A stretch of 15,252 nt of DNA from Clostridia bacterium (GTDB lineage: Bacteria > Bacillota > Clostridia > Oscillospirales > CAG-272). The notes beneath the pieces are model-generated. The model was not told the DNA's origin. It did not search any database and saw nothing but the letters and a program-made list of their open reading frames with translations. The stretch spans positions 1 through 15,252 of the forward strand of contig JAFTXB010000259.1 in the NCBI GenBank assembly GCA_017461825.1, given 5' to 3'. A program made the position numbers and the translations under genes. This document shows positions 1 to 6,889 of the stretch, one piece after another. Every line of letters starts with the position of its first letter. The stretch's first letter is position 1.

Positions 1-83
1 AAAACGAAGCCATGAAGTAGATCCCGTCGTCGCTTCGCTCCTAGGTTTTGCTCTATTCCGCTACGCTCCATTCCGCAAAACTT

Positions 84-150
84 CGACTACGGGCTTCGCC
101 CTCCGCTCAGGATGACACGTAAAGGGTTCGCTTCGCTCAGGATGACACGT
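84..150. repeat. Dispersed intergenic repeat with two tandem direct units
   Basis: The 17-base unit CGCTCAGGATGACACGT occurs at 104-120 and again at 134-150, a 30-base period, each preceded by a TTCGC-rich stretch. On the minus strand this reads GTCATCCTGAGCG followed by an AAGCG/GGAGG variant. That is the widespread intergenic repeat whose spurious translation gives CHPERSE-like peptides, and such a peptide is seen here on the minus strand. The surrounding bases 1-103 are full of similar short TTCGC/CTACGC pieces. I see no gene in 1-387. Confidence 0.7.
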
Positions 151-194
151 GGAAGGTGCGAAGGTGACTTTTTGGGGGCTTTCATCTTTGTTCC

Positions 195-218
195 TTTTTT
201 GACTTTTACAATCGGCTA
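195..218 (+). repeat. Copy A of a 24-base repeat with core GACTTTTACAATC
   Basis: The 24 bases here match the reverse complement of 4186-4208 at all but one position (one base missing there). A shorter 18-base version in the same orientation as this copy lies at 4466-4483. The pair at 195-218 and 4186-4208 therefore forms an inverted repeat bracketing the regulator and the first three catabolic genes. A 10-base inverted partner (GCCGATTGTA, 259-268) of its inner end also lies close by. It could be the edge of a dispersed repeat family or a protein-binding site; the sequence alone does not decide. Confidence 0.6.
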
Positions 219-329
219 AAAATTTCATTCGTACATTGTCATACGGTGTTGTGCGGTTGCCGATTGTACTGCGGTGGGTGCGACACCCCATAATATCCAT
301 ATAACCTTTTTTTGAAAGTTTTGGGGGGC

Positions 330-358
330 GTGGGGGGCTTTTACCAAAAGCCCCCCAC
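330..358 (-). other. Strong stem-loop behind the AraC-type regulator gene
   Basis: Bases 330-342 pair perfectly with 346-358 (13 base pairs, six of them consecutive G-C) around a three-base loop. It lies about 30 bases downstream of the regulator's stop codon on the minus strand, where a terminator would be expected. It is not a canonical intrinsic terminator because no T-run follows on that strand. The adjoining bases 304-324 (minus strand CCAAAACTTTCAAAAAAAGG) resemble part of the repeats at 7941-8196 and 9097-9279, so the hairpin may belong to the same family of intergenic elements. Confidence 0.5.
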
Positions 359-387
359 AAAACGCGTCCCCACGAAAAAACGCGTCC

Positions 388-1212
388 TCATCTCTTATGC
401 GCGGGCGGGTGTCCTGTTTGCTTGCAGAAGGCACGGTAAAAGGAGGAATAGGTGCTGTATCCCACCGCGTAGGCGACCGAGGTGGCGGGCTCGCCATTTG
501 CCAGAAGTTGCTGTGCCATGGCAATGCGCTTGGTGTTGATATAGGTAAAGACCGACACACCGGTCTGCTTGCGAAAAGCATGACAAAGATAATATTTACT
601 GACAAAAAATTGCTGTGCCAGCTCGTCAAGCGAGATCTCACGAGTGAGATTTTGATTGATATGAGAAATCACACGCGTAACGATGTTTTCATCGTCCGAG
701 GACACCGTTTCGGGCTTTGCTTGCGACAAAAAGAAGAGTAAACGTGTGAGATCGGCGCGCACCATCGTTTCTTCGCGTGCGGCACGGTGCGAGGAATTCG
801 CAAACATTTCGCAGGCAAGATCGATTTCGGAAAAGACCGAACGCACAGTATCGGTCAGGCTTTCGGCAGGGAAATAAACGCCGTGCCCCGCCCCGGAACC
901 GCTTTGCAGGATCGACAGAAACGCGGCGGAATCAATGAGTGCCGAAAGCTCAAAATGCAGGATGTACCGTTCGTATTCACTGCTTACGTCGGGACAGACG
1001 TAGTGAAATTCATACGGACGCGTGAGCAGCAAAGTTTGTGGCTTCAAGGGATATTCCACTCCCTCCACCACGTATTTTCCTTCCCCGCGTACCACATAAA
1101 GGATTTCAAAATAATCGTGACAGTGACGCTCAAAAAGGTCCTGCTTCGGTTCAGGCGTGTAGGAATGAAAGCAGGTCACATTCAAATATTTTCGAGTGTA
1201 GAAGCGATTCAT
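388..1212 (-). CDS. AraC-family transcriptional regulator with N-terminal cupin domain
   Basis: This 274-residue protein is a probable sugar-responsive activator of the divergent hexuronate genes. The N-terminal half is an AraC-type cupin: H30-C-H32-D-Y-F-E36 followed by an ILYVVRGEGKY strand and a PLKPQTLLL strand, the usual ligand-binding barrel. The C-terminal 100 residues carry the paired helix-turn-helix domain: SLDELAQQFFVSKYYLCHAF (about 194-213) as the first unit, and SVAYAVGYSTYSSFYRAFCK (about 245-264) as the second. The protein ends soon after (TGHPPAHKR), slightly short of the usual GxSPxxYR ending. The start is supported by GGGAGGT (1219-1225) six bases upstream and by a promoter further up. 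Its stop is TGA. The effector is not visible in the sequence; a glucuronate-pathway metabolite is inferred from the neighbours. Confidence 0.9.
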   Translation of the reverse strand: MNRFYTRKYLNVTCFHSYTPEPKQDLFERHCHDYFEILYVVRGEGKYVVEGVEYPLKPQTLLLTRPYEFHYVCPDVSSEYERYILHFELSALIDSAAFLSILQSGSGAGHGVYFPAESLTDTVRSVFSEIDLACEMFANSSHRAAREETMVRADLTRLLFFLSQAKPETVSSDDENIVTRVISHINQNLTREISLDELAQQFFVSKYYLCHAFRKQTGVSVFTYINTKRIAMAQQLLANGEPATSVAYAVGYSTYSSFYRAFCKQTGHPPAHKR

Positions 1213-1239
1213 ACGCGCACCTCCCTATACTTCTCCTTT

Positions 1240-1268
1240 ATTTTATCACAAAAGAGCAATAATTGCAA
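1240..1268 (-). promoter_or_regulatory. Promoter of the AraC-type regulator
   Basis: On the minus strand TTGCAA (1263-1268) and TAAAAT (1240-1245) are separated by 17 bases, a good sigma-A match. Transcription would start about 20 bases upstream of the regulator's ribosome site. The -35 box overlaps an AATTGCAATA/CAATAATTG inverted sequence (1257-1270), a possible operator. The region is shared with the divergent promoter at 1290-1318. Confidence 0.65.
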
Positions 1269-1289
1269 TATCTAATACAAGATTATCTA

Positions 1290-1318
1290 TTGATTTTTTC
1301 AAAAAAAGAGTATATAAT
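1290..1318 (+). promoter_or_regulatory. Promoter of the first hexuronate operon block
   Basis: TTGATT (1290-1295) and a perfect TATAAT (1313-1318) are spaced by 17 bases. They precede the first TIM-barrel gene by about 40 bases, leaving a short leader with a ribosome site AGGTAGG at 1341-1347. The promoter is divergent from that of the AraC-type gene and only about 20 bases away, so a regulator bound between them could control both. Confidence 0.75.
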
Positions 1319-1356
1319 GAGGAGGAACTAAAAAACCGAAAGGTAGGAAACAACAC

Positions 1357-2118
1357 ATGAAACTTGGTGCACAGCTGTATTCGGTCCGCAATCTGATGCA
1401 GACCCCCGCCGATATCCGCGCGACATTTGGAAAGCTTGCCGATATGGGCTATGAAAACGTTCAGCTTTCGGGTGCGGGCCCGATCGATCCGCACGAGCTG
1501 AAGGAGATCGTGGACGACACGGGAATGAAGATCGTTTGTACCCACGTCCCTTACAACGACCTCATCAATGACACCGACAGATTGATCCGCGAGCACCTGA
1601 TCTTCGGTTCTCCCGTGATAGGCCTTGGCTATCTCCCCGGAGAGTTGCGCGACACGGCCGAAAAAGTCGAGCAATTCTTCCGCACGATCGCAGAGCCCGT
1701 CAAAAAGATCCGGGACGCGGGGTTGACCTTTGCGTATCACAACCACGCTTTTGAATTTGACAAGATCGCCGATACCGACACCGATCTTTACAGCTTGATG
1801 CTGGAAAGATGTCCCGATTGGGATTTCATCCTTGACACCTATTGGGTAGAGTATGCGGGACATTCGGCAATCGAATACATCCAAAAGATCGGCGGCAACC
1901 GTTTGACCAATATCCACTTCAAGGATATGGCAAACGATGAAAAACGCTCGATCTGCCCCTGCGGTGAGGGCACGCTGGATTTCAAAGCCATCTATGAAGC
2001 CTGCAAGCAGGTTGGCGTTGAGAACGTCCTCGTTGAGCAGGACAACGCCGCCAACAGACCCGATCCTTTGGGAGAGATGCAAAAGAGCTTTGCGCACCTG
2101 CGCCCCATCATCAAATAA
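1357..2118 (+). CDS. Xylose-isomerase-like TIM-barrel sugar isomerase/epimerase (first)
   Basis: This 253-residue cytoplasmic enzyme belongs to the sugar phosphate isomerase/epimerase (AP-endonuclease-2-like) family, which isomerises, epimerises or dehydrates sugars using a divalent metal. Family marks in order: GAQLYSVRNL strand 1 (4-13), YHNHAFEF (127-134), FILDTYWVEYAG (157-168), THVPYND (62-68), HFKDM (187-191), CGEGTLDF (202-209) and VEQD (226-229). The His, Asp, His and Glu residues of these strands form the usual metal site. It opens the operon. The closest functional analogies are IolE/IolI-type inositol enzymes and the TIM-barrel subunits of C-glycoside deglycosidases, but the substrate cannot be read from sequence. 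With UxaC and UxuA nearby, a hexuronide or 3-keto-hexuronide substrate is an inference. Confidence 0.85.
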   Translation: MKLGAQLYSVRNLMQTPADIRATFGKLADMGYENVQLSGAGPIDPHELKEIVDDTGMKIVCTHVPYNDLINDTDRLIREHLIFGSPVIGLGYLPGELRDTAEKVEQFFRTIAEPVKKIRDAGLTFAYHNHAFEFDKIADTDTDLYSLMLERCPDWDFILDTYWVEYAGHSAIEYIQKIGGNRLTNIHFKDMANDEKRSICPCGEGTLDFKAIYEACKQVGVENVLVEQDNAANRPDPLGEMQKSFAHLRPIIK

Positions 2119-2136
2119 AAAAGAGAGAATCATCAT

Positions 2137-3015
2137 ATGGCACAGTTTTTGATTTCAGCATTTGCGGATGAAGCATCCGACAGTCTCGATGGGCAGATCA
2201 AAGCCCTCAAGCGCAACGGTGTGCGTTACATTGAGCCCAGAAATGCCGACGGCAGCATCGTTGGAAAAACCGACGCCGAGCTTTTTGAAATCGCCAATAC
2301 CTTAAAGGAAAACGGCATTGGCGTGTCGTCGCTCGGATCTCCCATCGGAAAATTTGATATCGATAAGCCCTTTGAGGAACACCTTGCCGATTTCCGCCGC
2401 GCGATCCGCGCCTGCGAGATCCTCGGCACCAAAAATATGCGTATGTTCAGCTTTTTCGTGGGGCAGGATCGCCTTGCCGAATGCCGCGACGAGGTTTTGC
2501 GCCGCATGACAGCCCTGCTCAAGGAGGCAGAACGCGCGGGCATTACGCTTTGCCACGAAAACGAATCCAAAATATACGGACAAAACCCACGGGAGGTGGC
2601 GGATCTCTTAACCTCCCTCCCCACCCTGCGCGGTATTTTTGACGCCGCCAATTACGTCATGAACGATCAAGATCCCATCGCGGGCATTGAGGCAACGCTC
2701 CCCTCGTTGGAATATCTCCACATCAAGGACGCGCGCTTTGCCGAAAAATGCATCGTTCCCTGCGGCATGGGCGACGGACAGTACATGGAGATCTTGCGCC
2801 GCGTGGACGCCGCAACCGACCGCACGGTATTCTTAACGGTCGAGCCGCACCTGCACATCTTTCAGGCTTACGCCCGCATCGACAGCCACAAGCTGAATAC
2901 GGGACTTCATTTTGACAACTCCGACGACGCTTTTGATTGCGCCGTCACAAATCTCAAGCAAACGCTCACAGAGCTGGGCTATCACGAGGAGGAAAATAAG
3001 GTATGGAAAAAGTAA
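2137..3015 (+). CDS. Xylose-isomerase-like TIM-barrel sugar isomerase/epimerase (second)
   Basis: This second member of the same fold family (292 residues) is divergent from its upstream neighbour. Visible strands are ISAFADE (6-12), VRYIEPRN (29-36), LCHENESKIYG (138-148), IFDAANYV (167-174), YLHIKDA (193-199), CGMGDGQY (209-216) and TVEPHL (234-239). Candidate metal ligands are E141, D169, H195 and E236, matching the family pattern. The start lies 18 bases after the previous stop with a GAGAG ribosome site, and the 3' end overlaps the next gene by 13 bases, so translation is probably coupled. Two non-identical TIM-barrel enzymes in one operon suggest two successive steps or a heteromeric enzyme. 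The substrate is unknown. Confidence 0.82.
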   Translation: MAQFLISAFADEASDSLDGQIKALKRNGVRYIEPRNADGSIVGKTDAELFEIANTLKENGIGVSSLGSPIGKFDIDKPFEEHLADFRRAIRACEILGTKNMRMFSFFVGQDRLAECRDEVLRRMTALLKEAERAGITLCHENESKIYGQNPREVADLLTSLPTLRGIFDAANYVMNDQDPIAGIEATLPSLEYLHIKDARFAEKCIVPCGMGDGQYMEILRRVDAATDRTVFLTVEPHLHIFQAYARIDSHKLNTGLHFDNSDDAFDCAVTNLKQTLTELGYHEEENKVWKK

Positions 3016-4181
3016 GATTTGGCATCATCGGAGTCGGCAACATGGGCTCCTCTCACTCGAAAAAGCTGCTGAACGGCAAGATCGAAAACGGCGTATTGAC
3101 CGCGATCTGTGACCTCAAGCCCGCAAAGACCGATGCGATCCTCGCACTCCCGGGTGCCGAAAACGTAAAGGCGTTCACCGATTACAAGGAAATGTTCGCT
3201 TCAGGGCTCTGCGATGCTGTTATCGTTGCAGTTCCTCACTATTCGCACCCCGGCATCTCCATTGATGCCCTCAACGCGGGGCTTCATGTCATTTGCGAAA
3301 AGCCCGCAGGCGTTTACACCAAGCAGGTCAAGGAAATGAACGACGTGGCAAGAAAATCGGATAAACTCTTTACCATGATGTTCAACCAGCGCACCAACTG
3401 CGTCTACCGCAAGATGCACGAAATGATCCACAACGGCGAGCTTGGCGAGATCAAGCGCATCAACTGGATCATCACCTCGTGGTACCGCTCGCAAAGCTAT
3501 TACGATTCGGGCGACTGGCGCGCGACCTGGCGCGGAGAGGGCGGCGGCGTGCTCTTCAATCAATGCCCCCACCAGCTCGACCTGTTGCAATGGGTCACCG
3601 GCATGATGCCCGCACGTGTGCACACCTTCTGCCACTTCGGAAAATGGCATGACATCGAGGTTGAGGACGATGTCACCGCTTATCTTGAATACAAAAACGG
3701 CGCGACGGGTGTATTTGTCACCTCCACCGCCGATGCCCCCGGCACCAACCGCTTTGAGATCCTCGGAAACAACGGAAAGCTGGTTTGCGAGGCGGATTTT
3801 GAAAAGGGAGACAAGCTGACCTTCTACAAGCTGGAAACCCCCGAGCGCGAATTCAACGCAACACACACGGGTGGCTTTGGCGAGCCCAAGCACGAGGTCA
3901 TTGACGTTGAGACCGACGGCAAGAATCCCCAGCACACCGGCATCATGAATAACTTTGCAAACGCCATTTTGGGACTGGAGCCCTTGTTTGTGGACGGAAC
4001 CGAAGGTATCAACGGCGTTGAGCTGATGGATTCCATGCTCCTCTCAACCTGGCTCGGAAAGACCGTTGACCTTCCGATCGACGACGATCAGTACCTCGAC
4101 GAGCTCAAAAAGCGCATTGCTACGGGCAGACGCAAGGAGGGCTGCGACGTGGTGCTGGATACCGAGGGGACGTACAAATAA
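3003..4181 (+). CDS. Gfo/Idh/MocA-family NAD(P)-dependent oxidoreductase (first)
   Basis: This 392-residue dehydrogenase has an N-terminal Rossmann fold with GIIGVGNMGSSHS (7-19), an acidic residue closing strand 2 (D37 in ICD, favouring NAD(H)), and the hallmark EKP (99-101). The C-terminal substrate domain has the segment SGDWRATWRGEGGG (168-181) leading to CPHQLDLLQW (187-196), with H189 and D192 in the catalytic positions. The family oxidises or reduces a ring or hydroxyl carbon of sugars, inositols and glycosides. The start is fixed by GAGGAGG (2986-2992) ten bases upstream, inside the preceding gene. It is a paralogue of the gene at 4519-5517: both share the E/D-WR-(A/G)TW-x(2)-EGGG motif. 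Its exact substrate is not determinable; a 3-oxidation of a glucuronide or the reverse reduction would fit the context. Confidence 0.88.
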   Translation: MEKVRFGIIGVGNMGSSHSKKLLNGKIENGVLTAICDLKPAKTDAILALPGAENVKAFTDYKEMFASGLCDAVIVAVPHYSHPGISIDALNAGLHVICEKPAGVYTKQVKEMNDVARKSDKLFTMMFNQRTNCVYRKMHEMIHNGELGEIKRINWIITSWYRSQSYYDSGDWRATWRGEGGGVLFNQCPHQLDLLQWVTGMMPARVHTFCHFGKWHDIEVEDDVTAYLEYKNGATGVFVTSTADAPGTNRFEILGNNGKLVCEADFEKGDKLTFYKLETPEREFNATHTGGFGEPKHEVIDVETDGKNPQHTGIMNNFANAILGLEPLFVDGTEGINGVELMDSMLLSTWLGKTVDLPIDDDQYLDELKKRIATGRRKEGCDVVLDTEGTYK

Positions 4182-4185
4182 TCCC

Positions 4186-4208
4186 TAGCCGATTGTAAAA
4201 GTAAAAAA
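4186..4208 (-). repeat. Copy B of the 24-base repeat, inverted relative to copy A
   Basis: Reading on the minus strand, this segment matches 195-218 with a single-base deletion. It begins five bases after the stop codon of the oxidoreductase gene. It also forms an inverted pair with the 18-base copy at 4466-4483, so the MITE-like element at 4209-4377 sits between two facing copies. Confidence 0.6.
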
Positions 4209-4377
4209 CGAAACAACCCCTCAGTCAGCTACGCTGACAGCTCCCCTTGCACAGGGGAGCCTAAAAATACCTTTACCTTTTAAAAAGGTAGCCATTTTGG
4301 TAGCAAATGATTCTTTAAAAGCCTCCCCTGTGCAAGGGGAGGTGGCACGCGCAGCGTGACGAAAGGGTTGTTTTTCG
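4209..4377. mobile_element. Miniature inverted-repeat element (MITE-like), about 165 bp
   Basis: The ends are imperfect inverted repeats of about 50 bases: CGAAACAACCCC at the left (4209-4220), matched in reverse by GGGTTGTTTTTCG at the right (4365-4377). Each arm holds two hairpins. On the left, GTCAGC/GCTGAC (4224-4238) and CTCCCCT/AGGGGAG (4241-4259); on the right, CCTCCCCT/AGGGGAGG (4322-4342) and CACGC/GCGTG (4346-4358). A near-palindrome TACCTTTT/AAAAGGTA (4274-4290) lies in the middle. It has no coding capacity. Elements with this CTCCCCTTGCACAGGGGAG hairpin are common between genes in Clostridia. I see no clean target-site duplication. The rest of the 4182-4518 gap holds copies B and C of the 24-base repeat, a probable promoter and the next ribosome site. 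Confidence 0.75.
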
Positions 4378-4424
4378 ACAAGGTAAGATAATTTCGATAT
4401 TTAAGCAATAAAAGTGGAGAAAAA

Positions 4425-4454
4425 TTGAAATTGTAAAAATCCGAAAAGTATTAT
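4425..4454 (+). promoter_or_regulatory. Probable promoter of the second hexuronate block
   Basis: TTGAAA (4425-4430) and TATTAT (4449-4454) are separated by 18 bases in an AT-rich stretch just right of the MITE-like element. Transcription would start near 4461 and run into the gene at 4519. The match is moderate, but the AT-rich drop between two GC-rich genes supports a promoter. Confidence 0.45.
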
Positions 4455-4465
4455 AAATATTGATT

Positions 4466-4483
4466 CTTTTGACTTTTACAATC
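4466..4483 (+). repeat. Copy C of the repeat with core GACTTTTACAATC
   Basis: The core GACTTTTACAATC and its T-run match 195-218 in direct orientation and 4186-4208 in inverted orientation; the GGCTA end is not preserved. It lies between the probable promoter and the ribosome site of the second block. It could therefore be the right end of a roughly 300-base inverted-repeat unit (4186-4483) or an operator-like site in the leader. Confidence 0.5.
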
Positions 4484-4518
4484 TGCAATCAAAACGATTC
4501 CAAAAAGGAGGATTTGAT

Positions 4519-5517
4519 ATGTCATCGGCAAAACGGGTTGCTCTGATCGGCTGTGGCGCGATCTGCGGCAACCACATCAAGGGGATCCTCGCCGCAGGGC
4601 AAACGATTTGCGCCCTGTGTGACGTTCTTCCCGAAAAAGCACAGCAAGCGATTGAAAAATATCAACTGAAAAATGTGCGCGCTTATACCGACTACCGCGA
4701 AATGCTGAAGACCGAAAAGCCCTACGCCGTGCATATCTGCACACCGCACTACCTGCACGCAGAAATGTGCGCAGAGGCGCTTGGACTTGACATTCACGTG
4801 CTGTGCGAAAAGCCTCTTTGCATTTCAAACGAGCAGTTGGAAACGATCCACCGTGCCAAAAGCGGCAGTCGGGCGCAGCTCGGTGTCTGCCACCAAAACC
4901 GCTACGAACCGAATATGCGCCGCCTTTACGAGATGACACGAAACGGCGTGCGCGGCGGCTTTGGCAACGTGGTATGGAAACGCGACGCAGCCTACTACAA
5001 TTCCGCCGAATGGCGCGGAACGTGGAATATGGAAGGCGGCGGCGTGATGATCAATCAGGCACTCCACACGCTGGACATCATGCAATGGGTGTGCGGGATG
5101 CCAAAATACGTTACAGCGCATATTGCAACCGATCATCTGTCGGACGTAATGGAGACAGAGGATACCGCCATGGCGCGCTTTACCTGCGAGGACGGTACCG
5201 TGTTCCACTTTTACGCAACTGTTTCGGCTGAAACAGACTTCCCCGTCCTGATGCGTGTACGCCTTGCATCGGGTGAAATCGTGGAGGCAGAAAACGATCT
5301 GCTCACCTGCAACAATGCCTTGTTTGAGCGTCCCGACCGCGGAGAGGCGGTTGGAAAGCGCGAATGGGGCACAGGCCACCGTGAGCTGATCGAGGATTTT
5401 TACAACTGCCTTGCCACCGATACTCCCTTCCCCATTGATCTCTGCGAGGGCGAAAAGGTAATTCGCCTCATCCTTGCCATGTACCGCTCCAAGGGCGAGC
5501 GCGTGGCGATCATATGA
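4519..5517 (+). CDS. Gfo/Idh/MocA-family NAD(P)-dependent oxidoreductase (second)
   Basis: This 332-residue dehydrogenase is the shorter paralogue of the gene at 3003-4181. The N-terminal Rossmann fold shows ALIGCGAICGNH (8-19), D35 at the end of strand 2 (NAD(H) preference) and CEKPL (96-100). The substrate domain has HQNRYEPN (125-132), SAEWRGTWNMEGGG (162-175) and NQALHTLDIMQW (179-190), with H183 and D186 as the likely catalytic pair. A strong ribosome site, AAAGGAGG, precedes the start. The stop (TGA) lies 15 bases before glucuronate isomerase, so both are on one transcript. Two dehydrogenases of this family in one cluster would allow an oxidation at the start and a reduction at the end of a redox-neutral sequence; this is inference. 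Confidence 0.88.
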   Translation: MSSAKRVALIGCGAICGNHIKGILAAGQTICALCDVLPEKAQQAIEKYQLKNVRAYTDYREMLKTEKPYAVHICTPHYLHAEMCAEALGLDIHVLCEKPLCISNEQLETIHRAKSGSRAQLGVCHQNRYEPNMRRLYEMTRNGVRGGFGNVVWKRDAAYYNSAEWRGTWNMEGGGVMINQALHTLDIMQWVCGMPKYVTAHIATDHLSDVMETEDTAMARFTCEDGTVFHFYATVSAETDFPVLMRVRLASGEIVEAENDLLTCNNALFERPDRGEAVGKREWGTGHRELIEDFYNCLATDTPFPIDLCEGEKVIRLILAMYRSKGERVAII

Positions 5518-5532
5518 AAGGAACGAAATTTT

Positions 5533-6864
5533 ATGAAAGCATTTTTTTCGGATGAGGTCCTGCTCTCCACCCCGGCGGCAATTGCGCTTTATGAGGGTGT
5601 AAAGGATCTCCCTATCATCGACTACCATTGTCATCTCAACGAACGTGAGATCCAAAGCGACTACCGCTTTTCGGAGCTGGGCGAGCTTTGGCTTGGCGGT
5701 GACCACTACAAATGGCGCGCCATGCGGCTGTGCGGTGTTGACGAAAAATATATCACCGGCGACGCGTCCTATACCGAAAAATATCGCAAATATGCCGAAA
5801 TTTTCCCACGTCTGTGCGGCAATCCGCTCTACTACTGGACGCAGATGGAATTGAGGATCCTCTTTGGCATCACCGAGCCGCTTTGCGCCGAGAGTGCCGA
5901 CCGCATTCTGGACGCCGCCAACAAACAACTGAAAAGCATGACGGTACGCGACATTCTCCAAAAGTTCAAGGTGGAGTATATCGCTACCACCGACGATGCC
6001 ACCGCCGCCCTTGATGCCCACGGTGACTACGGCAACACGCAGGTGCGCCCCACATTCCGCCCCGACAAGCTGCTTGCAATGGATGCGGACGAGCTTGGAA
6101 AACTCGAAACGGTATGCAACACGAAGATCGACACACTGGATGATCTGAAAGCCGCGCTTGCCGACCGAGTTGCCTATTTCCGCTCCAAGGACTGCCGCAT
6201 TGCCGACCACGGTATGGACTTTTTGCCCCTGCCCGACTGCGGCGAGGCTGTTGCCGCCGAGCTTTTTGCACGCCGCGACACCTTAAGCGACACCGAGAAG
6301 AGACAGCTCTCCTCGCACCTGCTCTGCTACCTTGCCTCGCTTTACGCAAAGGAGGACATGGTAATGCAGCTTCATTTTGCAACCTTCCGCTGTGTCAACA
6401 GCGCAATGCTCCCCATAACGGGGCGTGATTCGGGCTTTGACATCATGCGCGGCGAGGTCGACACCGACGCTCTGGTGGTCTTCCTCGACACCCTGCAAAG
6501 CAGAAACGCACTCCCCAAAACAGTGCTCTACACCCTCAATCCGTCGGTTGCGCCCGCTCTGGCTACCCTCTCGGGTGCCTTCCGCAACGTCCGCGTTGGC
6601 GCGGCGTGGTGGTTCAATGACACGGTGCTGGGCATTCGCAAGCAGCTCGAAACGGTTGCCGAATACGCAGCTCTCGGCACCAACCTCGGTATGCTCACCG
6701 ACAGCCGCTCGTTTGCAAGCTACGCGCGCTTTGATTTCTTCCGCCGCATCCTCGCCGACCTCGTTGGCGGTTACGTCGAGCGCGGTGAATATGATATTGG
6801 ACAGGCAAAGAACCTCATGGAGCAGGTCTGCTACACCAACATCAAGGATTTTTTAAAATTATAA
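5533..6864 (+). CDS. uxaC: Glucuronate (uronate) isomerase
   Basis: This enzyme converts D-glucuronate to D-fructuronate (and D-galacturonate to D-tagaturonate), the first step of the Ashwell pathway, in the cytoplasm. The protein belongs to the amidohydrolase-like UxaC family. It shows the metal motif IIDYHCHL (28-35), FSELGELWLGGDHYKWRAMR (46-65), TTDDA (152-156), MQLH (278-281), WWFND (359-363) and LTDSRSFASYARFDFFRR (388-405), all characteristic. At 443 residues it is a little shorter than the usual ~470. The start follows the previous stop by 15 bases with an AAAGGAACG ribosome site. UxuA follows 25 bases after its stop. The family assignment is secure; preference for glucuronate over galacturonate is inferred from UxuA and the absence of altronate genes. 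Confidence 0.95.
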   Translation: MKAFFSDEVLLSTPAAIALYEGVKDLPIIDYHCHLNEREIQSDYRFSELGELWLGGDHYKWRAMRLCGVDEKYITGDASYTEKYRKYAEIFPRLCGNPLYYWTQMELRILFGITEPLCAESADRILDAANKQLKSMTVRDILQKFKVEYIATTDDATAALDAHGDYGNTQVRPTFRPDKLLAMDADELGKLETVCNTKIDTLDDLKAALADRVAYFRSKDCRIADHGMDFLPLPDCGEAVAAELFARRDTLSDTEKRQLSSHLLCYLASLYAKEDMVMQLHFATFRCVNSAMLPITGRDSGFDIMRGEVDTDALVVFLDTLQSRNALPKTVLYTLNPSVAPALATLSGAFRNVRVGAAWWFNDTVLGIRKQLETVAEYAALGTNLGMLTDSRSFASYARFDFFRRILADLVGGYVERGEYDIGQAKNLMEQVCYTNIKDFLKL

Positions 6865-6889
6865 AAGATATACAGAAAGGAACACGACC

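Noticed and set aside
84..150. Short direct repeats as a possible CRISPR array
   Set aside because: There are only two units of 17 bases, no regular spacers and no cas genes; it matches an ordinary dispersed repeat.
61..360. A 99-codon minus-strand frame giving a CHPERSE-containing peptide
   Set aside because: This is the known spurious translation of the GTCATCCTGAGCG-type intergenic repeat, not a gene.
1246..2136. A 296-codon minus-strand frame opposite the first TIM-barrel gene
   Set aside because: It is a shadow of a conserved enzyme and would run into the divergent promoter region of the AraC-type gene.
4458..4473. TATTGATT plus T-run shared with 1288-1303 as an AraC-type operator
   Set aside because: The match is about 12 of 15 in very AT-rich DNA and coincides with a -35 box at one site, so it does not exceed what base composition could give.
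4825..6210. A 461-codon open frame on the minus strand opposite the second oxidoreductase and uxaC
   Set aside because: It is antisense to two clearly recognisable enzymes in a favourable codon phase, crosses their gene boundary, and its translation shows no coherent domain.
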